Shown: positions 1-9,121, numbered from the stretch's first letter. The stretch: 64,000 nt of DNA from Desulfobacteraceae bacterium (GCA_014237395.1 JABZFP010000030.1:806001-870000); one strand, 5' to 3'. Notes: a model not told the origin generated them from the sequence alone. Translations and numbers: made by a program.

Positions 1-115
1 GGCAGATGCCGGTGGCCTCGACCCGGATCACCACGCCGTCCGCTTCGGGGACGGGGTCCGGCAGGTCGCGGACTGTGATGGGACCTTCAAAAGCTTCGTA
101 AATGGCGGCGCGCAT
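1..115 (-). CDS. zinc-type alcohol dehydrogenase, N-terminal fragment
   Basis: Only the first 38 codons lie in the window; the gene runs off the left edge. The protein opens MRAAIYEAFEGPITVRDLP and reaches VIRVEATGIC, the usual N-terminal beta-strands of medium-chain Zn-dependent alcohol dehydrogenases ending at the first catalytic Zn cysteine (xATGIC). A GGGAGAAG ribosome site sits just before the ATG. The family oxidises alcohols or reduces aldehydes with NAD(P). The substrate cannot be told from this fragment. Confidence 0.8.
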   Translation of the reverse strand, partial: MRAAIYEAFEGPITVRDLPDPVPEADGVVIRVEATGIC

Positions 116-144
116 ATCTTCTCCCTTCCAGCGGTGCCTGAGGT

Positions 145-321
145 TCAGTGTTTGGCTTTGCAGCTGCCCTGGGGCGATTGACGAATGTCGGTTTGGTGTT
201 TGGCAATGGAGATGATGGTTTTGACCGTGGCCTGAGCCTCTTGCGGCAGGTCCTGGGATTGCAGGCGTTGCGCTTCTTCCGCAATTGCCTGGAACGCATT
301 TGCGATATCATCGGTTCGCAT
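145..321 (-). CDS. small hypothetical protein (58 aa)
   Basis: I do not recognise this protein. The start was placed at the ATG opening MRTDDIANAFQAIAEEAQ because AAAGGA lies 7 nt upstream; a longer in-frame ATG at 369 has no comparable site. The first ~45 residues are helical and amphipathic (ANAFQAIAEEAQRL, EAQATVKTIISIAKHQ). There is no signal peptide or cysteine motif. It lies 29 bp upstream of the alcohol dehydrogenase start on the same strand, so the two could share a transcript. Confidence 0.5.
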   Translation of the reverse strand: MRTDDIANAFQAIAEEAQRLQSQDLPQEAQATVKTIISIAKHQTDIRQSPQGSCKAKH

Positions 322-383
322 GGGAAATTCCTTTGCAAGGGTTATATGATCCGCCCGAGGGGCGTTCATGTTGGTTTATGATC

Positions 384-406
384 GACCGTCATTACAACGA
401 ACGGTC
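384..406. promoter_or_regulatory. possible operator, GACCGT/ACGGTC inverted repeat
   Basis: GACCGT and ACGGTC form a 6-bp inverted repeat with an 11-nt spacer, and an overlapping imperfect palindrome CGAACGGTCATTCG follows. The arrangement resembles TetR-family operators and sits upstream of the minus-strand small gene and alcohol dehydrogenase. No regulator gene is adjacent in the window. The rest of 407-601 holds no gene I can support. Confidence 0.2.
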
Positions 407-601
407 ATTCGATTGCGTCGCATCCACGGCACAACTCAGAATGGCCACAACGGTTTCGGTTGCGGCTGAAAAATTCTTCGATTTGGGTTGCGCCGGTGAA
501 GCGAATGAATGCCTGACAGGACAATATATCCATTTTGAAGATTTAGTAAACCATGTTTGTGCGATCCATCGGGAATGGACGACAGCGGCGGCGGCGCCGT
601 G

Positions 602-2701
602 TCAGAGTTCCGTGATGACGGGGTCGCGCAGGATCGCTTCCACGGCGGCACCAGCGGATTCAGCGGCATCCGGGAAGACTTGCGCCAGGCTGCGGATGTG
701 CCGCAGATTGTCGGCGGTTCGCAGAATCAACATGGCCAGATTGCCTTCCTCCAGGTCGGACAGTTCGACCACCATTTCCCAGTCCATACCGCGGGCCCAG
801 TGATAAAGCACCGCGGCGGGGCGCAGGTAGAGCGGACGGAAAGGAAAGCCTTCGGCGTGCATCTGCCGGGCCAGCGGTGTTAAGGATTTGCGCACCCGCT
901 GGTAGGCCGAGGTCAAGGGACGCGGCAGGTATTTTTTGGGAAGCCGGTCATCACATTCCCGTTCGTTGACGAAGGCGGCGATGACGCCGGCCAGGATGGC
1001 CGGGTCGTTTTCCGGAAACGTCTTGCGGCGGAATCCTTCGCCGATCAGCAGGGGTTGATCCACCCGCAGCTGCGAGGCCCAGGTGCCGTCTTCCGTCAGG
1101 CGGCCGTCGGGCTCCACATAGCCGTGGTCCTGGAGAAATTCCAAATGGTGCCGGAAAGCGTCCCACAGGTGGCGATAACTCTGCTCCAGCATGCGCTGCG
1201 GGGTTTTGGGACCGAAGGAGCGCATCAACTGAAAGGTGGCGAAACTGCGTTTCAGGAGCCCCTCGACCTGGTCGGGAGAGTGGGAGAGCAGCAGGTTGAG
1301 CACCATGGAAAAGTTGATGCGGATCTGGCTGGTGACATCCGATGCCGGTGCACTGACCAGACGTGCCGCCAGGCGGGCATCCATGAAGCGGCTCGGTACC
1401 GCGATGGCAAAGCCGATCTTGTCTTTGCCGCGCCGCCCGGCCCGCCCGGTCATCTGGTGAAACTCGGTGGGTGTCAGGGGCGCAAAGGCCTGGCCGTTGA
1501 AGCGATCCGAATTGAGGAAAAGAATGGTGCGGGCCGGGAAATTGACACCGGCGGCAACGGTGGACGTGGCGAAGACGGCATCCAGTAGCCCCTCACTCAT
1601 GAGGGTTTCCAGCAGGAGCTTCCAGGCCGGCAGTTGACCGCTGTGGTGGGCGCCGATGCCCAGGTTTTGCAGATGCCAGAGCTGCTTGTGCTGCTGGAGA
1701 TGCGGGCTGGCGTCCAACAGTTTGTCCGTTCGGCGGGTCAGGGCGGTTTTTCGTTCGTCATCCGGAATGCGGTTGCGCATGCAGCGTTTCAGGGCGTTGC
1801 CGCAGTCGGCCCGTGATTTGAGAAAGAAAATGGCCGGCAGCAGATCGTAGGTCCGCAGCACGTCCAGCATATCGCCGAACGGCGGCAGCCCCCAGGGCGG
1901 GCCCAGGGACGGTTTTTTCTTCTGGTTCACCAGGTCGTTTACTTTTTTGTAAAGGCGGGATTTGCCCTTGGGTGTGGTCGAGACCAACGGCAGCAACGTC
2001 CCGGAGGGTGCAAAATAGAGCGGATAGAGCGGCACCGGCCGCTGGCTTTCCTGGATCAGGCGGCATTCCCGGCGCCGGATGGCCGACAGCCAGTCGGCAA
2101 TCTCCTTGGCGTTGCCGATGGTGGCCGAGAGCAGCAGCAGGGGCACCCGGGTCGGCAGGTAGATCATGATCTCTTCCCAGACCACGCCCCGGTCGTAGTC
2201 CCCCAGGAAGTGCGCTTCGTCCAGCACGACAAAATCCGTTTCCAGTTCGATGCCGGTGTGCATGGCATCGTAAAGCTGGTTGCGCAGGATTTCGGTGGTG
2301 CCGATGATGATGGGGGCCTCCGGCTGTTCCCGGCGGTCGCCGGTCAGGATGCCGACGTTGGCCGTCCCGAAGATGTCGGCGAATTCGGTAAATTTGGCAT
2401 TGCTCAGCGCTTTCAGCGGGCAGGCATACCAGGCCCGCCCGCCGTTTTCAAAAATGTGCCGGATGGCCTGCTCGGCAATCCAGGTCTTGCCGGCCCCGGT
2501 GGGTGCGGTTACCAGGCAGTCGGTCTGCCGGACGGCGTCCACGGCCTCGCGCTGGAACGCGTCCGGTGTAAACGGCGTCTGCGCCGGAACGCCGATCTGG
2601 GCAAACACGGATGTCAGGCGCCGGTCGGCGCCGGCCTGAATGTTGACTTCGGGTTCGGGCCGGCGGGGGCGCCGGCGCCGTGGGAAGGGGCCTCTGCGCA
2701 T
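602..2701 (-). CDS. Ski2-like DEAD/DEAH-box helicase
   Basis: A 699-residue superfamily 2 helicase. Seen in order: a basic Arg-rich N-terminus, Walker A APTGAGKT (66-73), motif II DEAH (161-164), motif III SAT (192-194), then the C-terminal helicase core with GAHHSGQLP, TSTVAAGVNFPA and motif VI QMTGRAGRRG. The AGVN.PA and QMxGRAGR signatures are those of the Ski2/Mtr4/Hel308 group, which unwinds RNA or DNA 3'-5' using ATP. Its start codon overlaps the stop of the CooC-like gene by one base (TAATG), so the two are translationally coupled. Its cellular substrate is unknown. Confidence 0.88.
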   Translation of the reverse strand: MRRGPFPRRRRPRRPEPEVNIQAGADRRLTSVFAQIGVPAQTPFTPDAFQREAVDAVRQTDCLVTAPTGAGKTWIAEQAIRHIFENGGRAWYACPLKALSNAKFTEFADIFGTANVGILTGDRREQPEAPIIIGTTEILRNQLYDAMHTGIELETDFVVLDEAHFLGDYDRGVVWEEIMIYLPTRVPLLLLSATIGNAKEIADWLSAIRRRECRLIQESQRPVPLYPLYFAPSGTLLPLVSTTPKGKSRLYKKVNDLVNQKKKPSLGPPWGLPPFGDMLDVLRTYDLLPAIFFLKSRADCGNALKRCMRNRIPDDERKTALTRRTDKLLDASPHLQQHKQLWHLQNLGIGAHHSGQLPAWKLLLETLMSEGLLDAVFATSTVAAGVNFPARTILFLNSDRFNGQAFAPLTPTEFHQMTGRAGRRGKDKIGFAIAVPSRFMDARLAARLVSAPASDVTSQIRINFSMVLNLLLSHSPDQVEGLLKRSFATFQLMRSFGPKTPQRMLEQSYRHLWDAFRHHLEFLQDHGYVEPDGRLTEDGTWASQLRVDQPLLIGEGFRRKTFPENDPAILAGVIAAFVNERECDDRLPKKYLPRPLTSAYQRVRKSLTPLARQMHAEGFPFRPLYLRPAAVLYHWARGMDWEMVVELSDLEEGNLAMLILRTADNLRHIRSLAQVFPDAAESAGAAVEAILRDPVITEL

Positions 2702-3456
2702 TAGAGCCTTTCGATGATGGCTTTGACTTCATCGACGGCGGGAGAGTCGGTGTCGAAGGGTGACTGGTCGTTGAGGTCGGCCTCGATCAGACGGTCGTCA
2801 TAGGGCAGGAATCCGAGGATTTCAAAATCGGACAAGTGCTTTTGGAAAAAGGCCCGGTCGGTTTCACCGCGGACCTTGTTGCCCACCAGGGCGATGGAAC
2901 TCAGGTTGATTTCTGATGCCAGGCGCTGGATGTTGCGGGCCGTGTCGATGCTGCGGCGTCCGGGTTCCACCACCACGATGAGCTTGTCCACCGCCTGGGC
3001 CGTGGCCCGTCCCAGATGCTCGATGCCGGCTTCCATATCCATGATCACGACTTCGTCCCGGGCCAGTACGACATGGGTGATCAGGGCCCGCAGGAGGGTG
3101 CTTTCGGGGCAGATGCAGCCGGCGCCGCCTTTTTTGACACCGCCCAGGCGCATCAGTTTGATATTTCCCAGCCGGGCCGAAAGGGCCTCAGGCAGATCGT
3201 CCACTTTGGGGTTCAGTTTGAAATACCCACCGATGGATCCCGGTTGCGATTCCGTGCGTTCATGCACCAGATCTTTCATTTCGGAGATCGGGACGATCTT
3301 GTCGGCGCCTTCGATGCCCAGGGCCGCCGCCAGGTTAGCGTCCGGATCTGCATCGATGGCCAGCACGTGTTTGCCCTGTTCGTTGAACGAGCGGATGAGA
3401 AGCGAAGAAAAAGTTGTTTTGCCGACACCGCCTTTGCCACTGACTGCAATTTTCAT
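2701..3456 (-). CDS. CooC-like MinD/ParA-family ATPase
   Basis: A 251-residue deviant-Walker ATPase. It opens MKIAVSGKGGVGKTTFSS (Walker A with the signature Lys), followed by DADPDANLAAALG and, further on, CICPE, matching the CxC pair that binds metal at the CooC dimer interface, then MDMEAGIEHLGR (Walker B). CooC proteins use ATP to help insert nickel into carbon monoxide dehydrogenase, which fits an acetyl-CoA-pathway anaerobe. No CODH gene is in the window, so the client is inferred. AAAGGAAA provides a strong ribosome site. The gene is coupled to the downstream helicase. Confidence 0.85.
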   Translation of the reverse strand: MKIAVSGKGGVGKTTFSSLLIRSFNEQGKHVLAIDADPDANLAAALGIEGADKIVPISEMKDLVHERTESQPGSIGGYFKLNPKVDDLPEALSARLGNIKLMRLGGVKKGGAGCICPESTLLRALITHVVLARDEVVIMDMEAGIEHLGRATAQAVDKLIVVVEPGRRSIDTARNIQRLASEINLSSIALVGNKVRGETDRAFFQKHLSDFEILGFLPYDDRLIEADLNDQSPFDTDSPAVDEVKAIIERL

Positions 3457-3554
3457 GCGTGTTTCCTTTCTGTTCCGTCGACTGCTGCAGCGATCAACTC
3501 AAAATGCGTAAGCGTAATTGGAATGAAATATAACACAGTCTGGAGCGGTGTCCA

Positions 3555-3715
3555 TCTTTTACCCCCACCTTTGACGTGGACCCGAACAACCCGTATCTTT
3601 CGTGGGCGGCATGGCTTGACCTTTAGCGGGAACTCCCATAAGGGGACAGCACCGTCTGTGACCAAGCAGGTCGTGACCCGTCTTCGATCGTTGACCCAAA
3701 GACAAACCAGAGAAT
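3555..3715 (+). ncRNA. structured intergenic stretch, possible 6S-like RNA
   Basis: The ~250 bp between the CooC-like gene and the U32 gene has no convincing ORF but carries several pairable segments: GCTTG with CAAGC enclosing about 45 nt, TCCC-ATAA-GGGG inside that, and GGTC-GT-GACC to the right. The run GCGGGAACTCCCATAAGG reminds me of deltaproteobacterial 6S RNAs, but this is recollection, not a match I can show. Strand and ends are guesses. It could instead be a leader of the U32 gene. Confidence 0.25.
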
Positions 3716-3734
3716 GCGAGGACCACTGACAGGC

Positions 3735-5729
3735 ATGCCGACTTCGAACCCATCCCATGAGATTGCAACAAGACCTTTGATTCTGGCCCCCGCCGGCAAC
3801 CGGGCCTCCTTCCTGGCGGCGCTGGCGGCCGGGGCCGACGCAGTCTATTGCGGTCTCAAAAGCTATTCGGCCCGGGCGGAAGCCAAGAATTTCACCATTC
3901 CTGAACTGGCGGCCCTGACCGAACTGGCCCACCGCAAGGGGATGCGGGTGCACGCCGCCTTCAACGCCATGCTTACGACAGGAGACCTGCTGCGGGCTGC
4001 CGGGTTGATGAAAGATCTGGTCCGGACCGTCCAGCCGGATGCCCTCATCGTCCAGGATCTGGCCATGATCGACCTGGCGCGGCAGAATGGATTTGCGGGC
4101 GAAATCCATCTCTCCACCCTGGCCAACGCCGGGTTTTCCGGGTCGCTGGACTGGATCCGCCGCCAGTTAGCCGTGGATCAGGTGGTGGTCCCGCGGGAAC
4201 TGGACATCGACGAGATCCGGGCCATGGCGGCGGCCTGTCCCGACGGGCTGGGACTGGAGGTCTTCATCCATGGCGCCCTGTGTTACAGCGTGTCAGGGCG
4301 CTGCTACTGGAGCAGCTTTTTGGGCGGCAAGAGCGGGCTGCGGGGGCGCTGTGTGCAGCCCTGCCGCCGCCAGTACCAGCAGCGCAATCGCCCCCAGCGC
4401 CATTTTTCCTGCATGGACCTCAGCCATGACGTGCTGGTCAAGGTCCTGCGAACGGTCCCCGAGGTGAAAACCTGGAAAATCGAAGGACGTAAAAAAGGCC
4501 CCCACTACGTCTACTACACGGTGATGGCTTATCGCATGCTGCGCGACGAAGGCCACGATTCCCAGAAGAAGCGGGAGGCCCTGCAACTGCTGGAACAGTC
4601 GTTGGGCCGACCAACCACCCACTACCGGTTTTTGCCCCAGCGCCCTCAGATTCCGCTCCAACCGGAAACACCGACGGGCTCCGGCCTTATGGTCGGCATC
4701 GTGAAAGGCACGGCCCAAAACCCCTATATTTCCCCGCGGCAGCCATTGCTGGCCGGTGATGTGTTGCGTGTGGGCTATGAGGATGATGCCGGACATACCA
4801 TCGTAAGGGTGCGTAAACCCATAGCGCGCAATGGGCGGCTGAACTTCAAGCCCGGCCGACGGGGGGGCGGCGGACACCAGATGCCGGTGTTTCTCACGGA
4901 TCGGCGGGAACCCGGGCTGAATCGGTTGCTGGAAGATCTGGAAACCGAGCTGCGCGCGATCCCGGAGCCCCAAGCCGGCAACCAACCCGGCGGCCTGCGC
5001 CTGCCGGCCGCTGTCCGGTTCAAAAAAGGGCCGGCCCGCGACATGGTCGTCATGCGTGCGGCCACGCGATCGGGTGGCAGGGGGGCGAAAGGCCTGTGGG
5101 TTTCACCGCAGACGGTTCAGAAGACCTCCCCCAAGGCCATGGCATCCGTCTGGTGGTGGCTGTCGCCGGTTCTCTGGCCGGCCTCCGAGGCGGATACGGC
5201 GCACCTGGTTGCCCGGCTTCTGAAAGACGGTGCCCGGCAGTTTGTGCTCAACGCGCCCTGGCAGGCGGGGTTCTTCGAGCGCCCTGAGGACCTGCAGCTG
5301 TGGGCGGGCCCGTTCTGCAACCTGGCCAACCCGCTGGCCCTGGCGGCCTTGAAGCAGGCGGGGTTTGCCGGCGCCTTTGTCAGTCCGGAGCTGGGAAGCG
5401 AGGCCTTTCTGGAACTGCCGCGTATCAGCCCGCTGCCCCTGGGGATGGTGTTGACCGGGATGTGGCCCCTGTGCCTGTCGCGCGTGATCTCGGATACCAT
5501 CGACACCCGGCATCCCTTTGCCAGCCCGCGGGGGGAGGAGGCCTGGGCGCGCCGCTATGACGACAACATCTGGATCTTCCCGAACTGGCGGCTGGACCTC
5601 AGCGATCAGCGCCAGCAATTAGAAAAGGCCGGCTACCAGTGGCTGGCACACCTGCAGGAGCCCGTGCCCAAGACCGTCAAGCTGAAGCCCCGGCAGGGGC
5701 TGTGGAACTGGAACATCGGCCTCAAGTGA
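3735..5729 (+). CDS. peptidase U32 family protein (RlhA/TrhP-like)
   Basis: A 664-residue protein of the U32 family. The N-terminal half is a TIM-barrel-like domain (LAPAGNRASFLAALAAGADAV; GLEVFIHGALCYSVSGRC) ending in the conserved cysteine set CYWSS..GRCVQPCRRQY, which in characterised relatives ligates an Fe-S cluster. Members formerly called proteases are now known as RNA hydroxylases (RlhA on 23S rRNA, TrhP on tRNA); the length suits RlhA. The C-terminal half is a less conserved U32-associated region. The start is uncertain: an in-frame ATG lies at 3714, but the one at 3735 leaves room for the upstream structured stretch. Confidence 0.82.
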   Translation: MPTSNPSHEIATRPLILAPAGNRASFLAALAAGADAVYCGLKSYSARAEAKNFTIPELAALTELAHRKGMRVHAAFNAMLTTGDLLRAAGLMKDLVRTVQPDALIVQDLAMIDLARQNGFAGEIHLSTLANAGFSGSLDWIRRQLAVDQVVVPRELDIDEIRAMAAACPDGLGLEVFIHGALCYSVSGRCYWSSFLGGKSGLRGRCVQPCRRQYQQRNRPQRHFSCMDLSHDVLVKVLRTVPEVKTWKIEGRKKGPHYVYYTVMAYRMLRDEGHDSQKKREALQLLEQSLGRPTTHYRFLPQRPQIPLQPETPTGSGLMVGIVKGTAQNPYISPRQPLLAGDVLRVGYEDDAGHTIVRVRKPIARNGRLNFKPGRRGGGGHQMPVFLTDRREPGLNRLLEDLETELRAIPEPQAGNQPGGLRLPAAVRFKKGPARDMVVMRAATRSGGRGAKGLWVSPQTVQKTSPKAMASVWWWLSPVLWPASEADTAHLVARLLKDGARQFVLNAPWQAGFFERPEDLQLWAGPFCNLANPLALAALKQAGFAGAFVSPELGSEAFLELPRISPLPLGMVLTGMWPLCLSRVISDTIDTRHPFASPRGEEAWARRYDDNIWIFPNWRLDLSDQRQQLEKAGYQWLAHLQEPVPKTVKLKPRQGLWNWNIGLK

Positions 5730-5850
5730 CGGCTTCGCAAAGCGTCCGATATCTGCGTTACGCTTCATCTATCGTCAGTCCGGCGTACAGAAGTACGCCT
5801 CCTTCCTCGAGATTCGCAAGCCTTGATCTCGAACGCTTTGCGAAGCCGTC
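5728..5850. repeat. long palindromic repeat with 18-bp perfect ends
   Basis: GACGGCTTCGCAAAGCGT at the left end is the exact reverse complement of the right end. The centre is a second palindrome, GGCGTAC-AGAA-GTACGCC. The whole 123-bp unit could fold as one long hairpin. It lies between convergent genes (U32 and the histidine kinase) and is followed by a run of T, so it may also stop transcription. The architecture matches the element at 9426-9542 and resembles intergenic palindromes common in Desulfobacterota. Confidence 0.75.
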
Positions 5851-5996
5851 CAATTTTTTTAACCTTTTGTCAATTTAGTTGGCGGAGAGGATCGAAGATT
5901 CCAAGCGGCCAAAGGTTAGGTTCGAAACGGTTTAAACCTTTGGTTGCGCAAGCATCCCCGTTGGATATGCCGTTGCAAGAGGGCTCCCTGACAATA

Positions 5997-7529
5997 TCAA
6001 GCGGCCGCATTCAAGGTGATGGTGACGGCAAACCCACTGGGCTTGAGGTTGCGGGCCGTCACTGTTCCCTGACACGCTTCGACGCAGGTTTTCACGATTG
6101 CCAGCCCGAGGCCCACTCCGCCGGAGTCCCGATCGCGGGATGCTTCCGGCCGAAAAAAAGGTTCGAAGAGCTGATCGAGGAATTCTTCCGGGACCCCGGG
6201 ACCGCTGTCACGAACGCCTATATCGATCCATTCTTTTTTCTTTTCGGCCGTGATCGCTATCGGGCCGGCATCGGCGGCGTATTTGACGGCATTTCGCACG
6301 ATGTTGGCAAATGCTCGCGCAAGAAGTTCGGCGGAGGCCACAACCTGGATCCGAGGATCGATGGTCACCCTTATGTCTGCCGATAGCGCGTTTTCCCGTT
6401 TTACCGCCGCTTGAACGACCGGCAGCAAAGGGATGGGTTCCAGCTTGACAGGGTCTGATTTCAGATCGGCCCGCGAGAATGCGAGCAGTTCGCTGGCCAG
6501 CTTTGACATGTGCTCGACATCTTCCAGCACGTCCAAGACTCGCTGTCTATTTTCCTTTCCAACGCGTTGCTCCAAAGCACCAAGGCCGAACTGGATCCGG
6601 GCGATGGGCGATCCCAATTCGTGGGCCACGTCGCCGAGGAACCGCTTCTGACCGGTCACATATCCGGACAGTCGCGTGGTCATGTGGTTGATCGTTTTGG
6701 CCAGACGACCGATCTCATCGGCCCTCGGTTCATCGATCGTGATATCGAAGCGCCCGTTGGCAATCGACTCGGCGGCGCGGGTCATGCGCCCGAGCGGCCG
6801 CGTGATATTTCTTACCATGGGCACCCATAACAGGGCCGACAAGATCATCACCGCCGCCGCAAGGAGCATCCAGGGCAGGGGATCGAAGAAAAAGCCATTT
6901 CCTGTCACGGTGTCGGATACCGCCAGCAAGAAAGCCGGTTCACGGTGTTGAAACGTGCTGGGGGGCAACGGCATCCGAATGCCCGACCAGTAGCGGGTCG
7001 GATGCCTGGTGCGCATCATGAAACGCGGACCGTCATCCCGGCCACGAGGCGGAGTGGGCGGCCCTTCATTCCGAAGGCTTTCTCGAAAGGGACCACGGAC
7101 ATCATCCGGCAGGTGATGCCCAGGTGGCTGTGGTGGATCGGCCAAACCAGGCGGGGGAAGTGGGCGGTCCGGCGGCGGCTGGTGTCGCAGGGCCATCTGA
7201 ACCCGTTCTCTGACGGCTTCGGGCAACACCGTATTTTTCGAAGCCACCCTGGTGTCGTTGCCGCGAACGAGTACGAAATCCACCTTGTGGATGGCTGCAT
7301 GCCGGGCAAGTACCCCGCTCCAATCGGCCTGGGGGGCTCGATTCAGATCATGGGCGATGAGCATGGCCGCGGCTTCCAACCGATTGGAAGCTTCGCGCCC
7401 GAAGATGGCGTGCAGGTTAACCTGTGGTTGGAATGCAAAGAACGCCACCAGAACGGCCGCCACAAGCGCCAGGTTGAGGAAAAACCAGCACAGGATTTTG
7501 GTCAGGATGGATGCGGGCGGCTTGATCAT
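5997..7529 (-). CDS. CpxA-like sensor histidine kinase
   Basis: A 510-residue membrane kinase. Transmembrane helix ~11-33; periplasmic domain ~34-217; second helix ~219-238; HAMP ~239-290; HisKA with FLGDVAHELGSPIARIQ (His303); HATPase with NIVRNAVKYA, DSGPGVPEE and GVGLGLAIVK. The periplasmic part contains an unusual Pro-rich stretch (~117-165: PPPDRPLPPPG, PPQPPGHH). CpxA-type kinases sense envelope stress or metals and phosphorylate a CpxR-type partner. Its start overlaps the regulator stop by 4 bp, and a Spy-like chaperone is divergently encoded, as expected of a Cpx-type system. Confidence 0.9.
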   Translation of the reverse strand: MIKPPASILTKILCWFFLNLALVAAVLVAFFAFQPQVNLHAIFGREASNRLEAAAMLIAHDLNRAPQADWSGVLARHAAIHKVDFVLVRGNDTRVASKNTVLPEAVRERVQMALRHQPPPDRPLPPPGLADPPQPPGHHLPDDVRGPFRESLRNEGPPTPPRGRDDGPRFMMRTRHPTRYWSGIRMPLPPSTFQHREPAFLLAVSDTVTGNGFFFDPLPWMLLAAAVMILSALLWVPMVRNITRPLGRMTRAAESIANGRFDITIDEPRADEIGRLAKTINHMTTRLSGYVTGQKRFLGDVAHELGSPIARIQFGLGALEQRVGKENRQRVLDVLEDVEHMSKLASELLAFSRADLKSDPVKLEPIPLLPVVQAAVKRENALSADIRVTIDPRIQVVASAELLARAFANIVRNAVKYAADAGPIAITAEKKKEWIDIGVRDSGPGVPEEFLDQLFEPFFRPEASRDRDSGGVGLGLAIVKTCVEACQGTVTARNLKPSGFAVTITLNAAA

Positions 7530-8263
7530 GATGGCTCTCCCGGTCCTTTGAACATATACCCAACGGCGCGAACAGTTTGAATGAAGGTGGAGTTGCGGGG
7601 ATCTTCCCCGAGCTTGCGCCGCAGGGAGGAGATATGCACATCCACCGAACGGTCGAAAACCTCGTAGCTCCTCCCGGCCACGGCATCCAGAAGCTGGTCC
7701 CGTGTCAGCACCCGCCCTCTGGCTTGGGCCAATCGGATCAATAACTCGTATTCGATCGGCGTCAGGTTCAGTGTTTCCGATCCCAAGCGGACGGTTCGGG
7801 CGTTCGTGTCAATGCGCAGATCTCCGAATACCATTGATTCATCTTCGCTCAGGGGGTCTGTCTGGCGTTCGGATACTCGGTAGCGGCGTGTAACGGCGCG
7901 CAGGCGTGCCAGAAGCTCGCGTGAGGAAAATGTTTTGGGAAGATAGTCGTCAGCCCCCATTTCAAGGCCCACGATGCGGTCGGTTTCCTCGCCCCGCGCC
8001 GTGAGCATCAGGATCGGTATGTCGGACTCCCGGCGAACCCGCTGCAACACTTCCAGCCCGTCCATCTCCGGCATCATGACATCGAGAATCACGGCATGAT
8101 AGCCGCCGCCTAATATCATCTCTAATCCTTCTGTTCCGCTATGGGCCGCATCCACATGGTACCCCATGGGCTCCAGATAGTCGGCCATAAGCCGGCACAG
8201 TTTCTTGTCGTCATCCACGATCAGAATTTTCATTCCGGTCAGATCATCCGGCTGGTGCATCAT
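7526..8263 (-). CDS. CpxR-like OmpR-family response regulator
   Basis: A 245-residue regulator: receiver domain with the acidic pocket VDDD (16-19), phosphoacceptor Asp61 in VILDVMMPEMDG, Thr in MLTARG and Lys in DDYLPKTFS, followed by a winged-helix DNA-binding domain ending SVDVHISSLRRKLGED..TVRAVGYMF. GGGAG lies 5-6 nt before the first ATG. It should be phosphorylated by the coupled kinase and bind the repeated TTTAC motifs in the divergent promoter, controlling both itself and the Spy-like gene. Confidence 0.9.
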   Translation of the reverse strand: MMHQPDDLTGMKILIVDDDKKLCRLMADYLEPMGYHVDAAHSGTEGLEMILGGGYHAVILDVMMPEMDGLEVLQRVRRESDIPILMLTARGEETDRIVGLEMGADDYLPKTFSSRELLARLRAVTRRYRVSERQTDPLSEDESMVFGDLRIDTNARTVRLGSETLNLTPIEYELLIRLAQARGRVLTRDQLLDAVAGRSYEVFDRSVDVHISSLRRKLGEDPRNSTFIQTVRAVGYMFKGPGEPS

Positions 8264-8333
8264 TGGGACTCCCGCCTTTTGCGTGGGTTTAATGCCCTGT
8301 GTTTAACGCCTTCTACGCCTGAGGGCAAACAGC

Positions 8334-8382
8334 TTTACACAATCTTTACAACTTTGCCCTTGCGCCACAAACAATCTTTACA
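8334..8382. promoter_or_regulatory. CpxR-type boxes in divergent promoter
   Basis: TTTAC occurs at 8334-8338, 8345-8349 and 8377-8381. Read on the minus strand, the first two make GTAAA-N6-GTAAA, close to the enterobacterial CpxR box (two GTAAA about one helical turn apart). The 12-mer ACAATCTTTACA is repeated exactly at 8339-8350 and 8371-8382, 32 bp (about three turns) apart. The sites lie between the divergent regulator and Spy-like genes, so they could control both. Confidence 0.55.
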
Positions 8383-8455
8383 TGGCGCCGCTATCTTGCC
8401 TTCAAAACCGGCGAGGAAATGACCGGTGAACGAAACCTTGAAAAGGAGGCACACC

Positions 8456-9013
8456 ATGAACACCAATGCAAAAAAAACGATCGGCGCCGCCATGGCGATG
8501 TTGCTGATCACGGTATGTTTTTTCCCTGGCATCGCAGGGGCGTTTCCTTCTGGCGAGGCCATGGGAGCCAGAGCGGGCGGCCCCGATGGTCACCATCGCC
8601 CGCCTCTCGGGTTCTGGCGGAATCCGCAACTGGTCAAGGACTTGGGCCTTACGGACGAACAGGTCAAACAGGTGCGGGAGGCTGATTTCAGTTATCGTGA
8701 AAAACTTTTGACGCTGAGATTCCAGTTGGACGGTTTACGTCTCCAAATGGACAAGGCCTTTTCCGCAGATACCGTTGACAATGCAGCGGTGCGCCAACTG
8801 GCCGCAAAAATCGTGGATACCCAGGGCCAGATGGTTGTCCAGGATGTCGAAGCTCGTTTGATGCTTGGTGAAGTCTTGAATGCCGACCAGCTCGACCAAC
8901 TGAAAAAGCATGACCGGTCTCGTCGACGGCGCCCCCGGAGGCCGGGGGAGAAGCGGGGGGAGGCAAATCCTCCGGCGGACCAACCCTGCGAGCAGAGCGT
9001 CCCGATGGATTAA
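8456..9013 (+). CDS. Spy/CpxP-like periplasmic protein
   Basis: A 185-residue exported protein. Signal peptide MNTNAKKTIGAAMAMLLITV..GIAGA, a Gly/His/Pro-rich linker, then a helical domain with two LTxxQ-type motifs (LTDEQVKQVREADF and LNADQLDQLKK) that define the Spy/CpxP family. These act as periplasmic chaperones or feedback sensors of the Cpx system and appear in metal-response operons. AAAAGGAGG before the ATG at 8456 fixes the start; an upstream in-frame ATG at 8426 lacks a site. Divergence from the kinase/regulator pair supports the role. Confidence 0.82.
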   Translation: MNTNAKKTIGAAMAMLLITVCFFPGIAGAFPSGEAMGARAGGPDGHHRPPLGFWRNPQLVKDLGLTDEQVKQVREADFSYREKLLTLRFQLDGLRLQMDKAFSADTVDNAAVRQLAAKIVDTQGQMVVQDVEARLMLGEVLNADQLDQLKKHDRSRRRRPRRPGEKRGEANPPADQPCEQSVPMD

Positions 9014-9121
9014 CCCGTATGCCATCCAAAGTCCGGCAATGGTGCCCTCCGGGTGGATAAAAGGGGGCACTGTTCCAACAACTCGAACAGGATAAAAAAA
9101 CCTAATCAAGGAGATCTTTCA

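Noticed and set aside
436..669. 77-codon minus-strand frame downstream of the helicase start of reading
   Set aside because: Overlaps the helicase 3' end in another frame and has no ribosome site or protein character.
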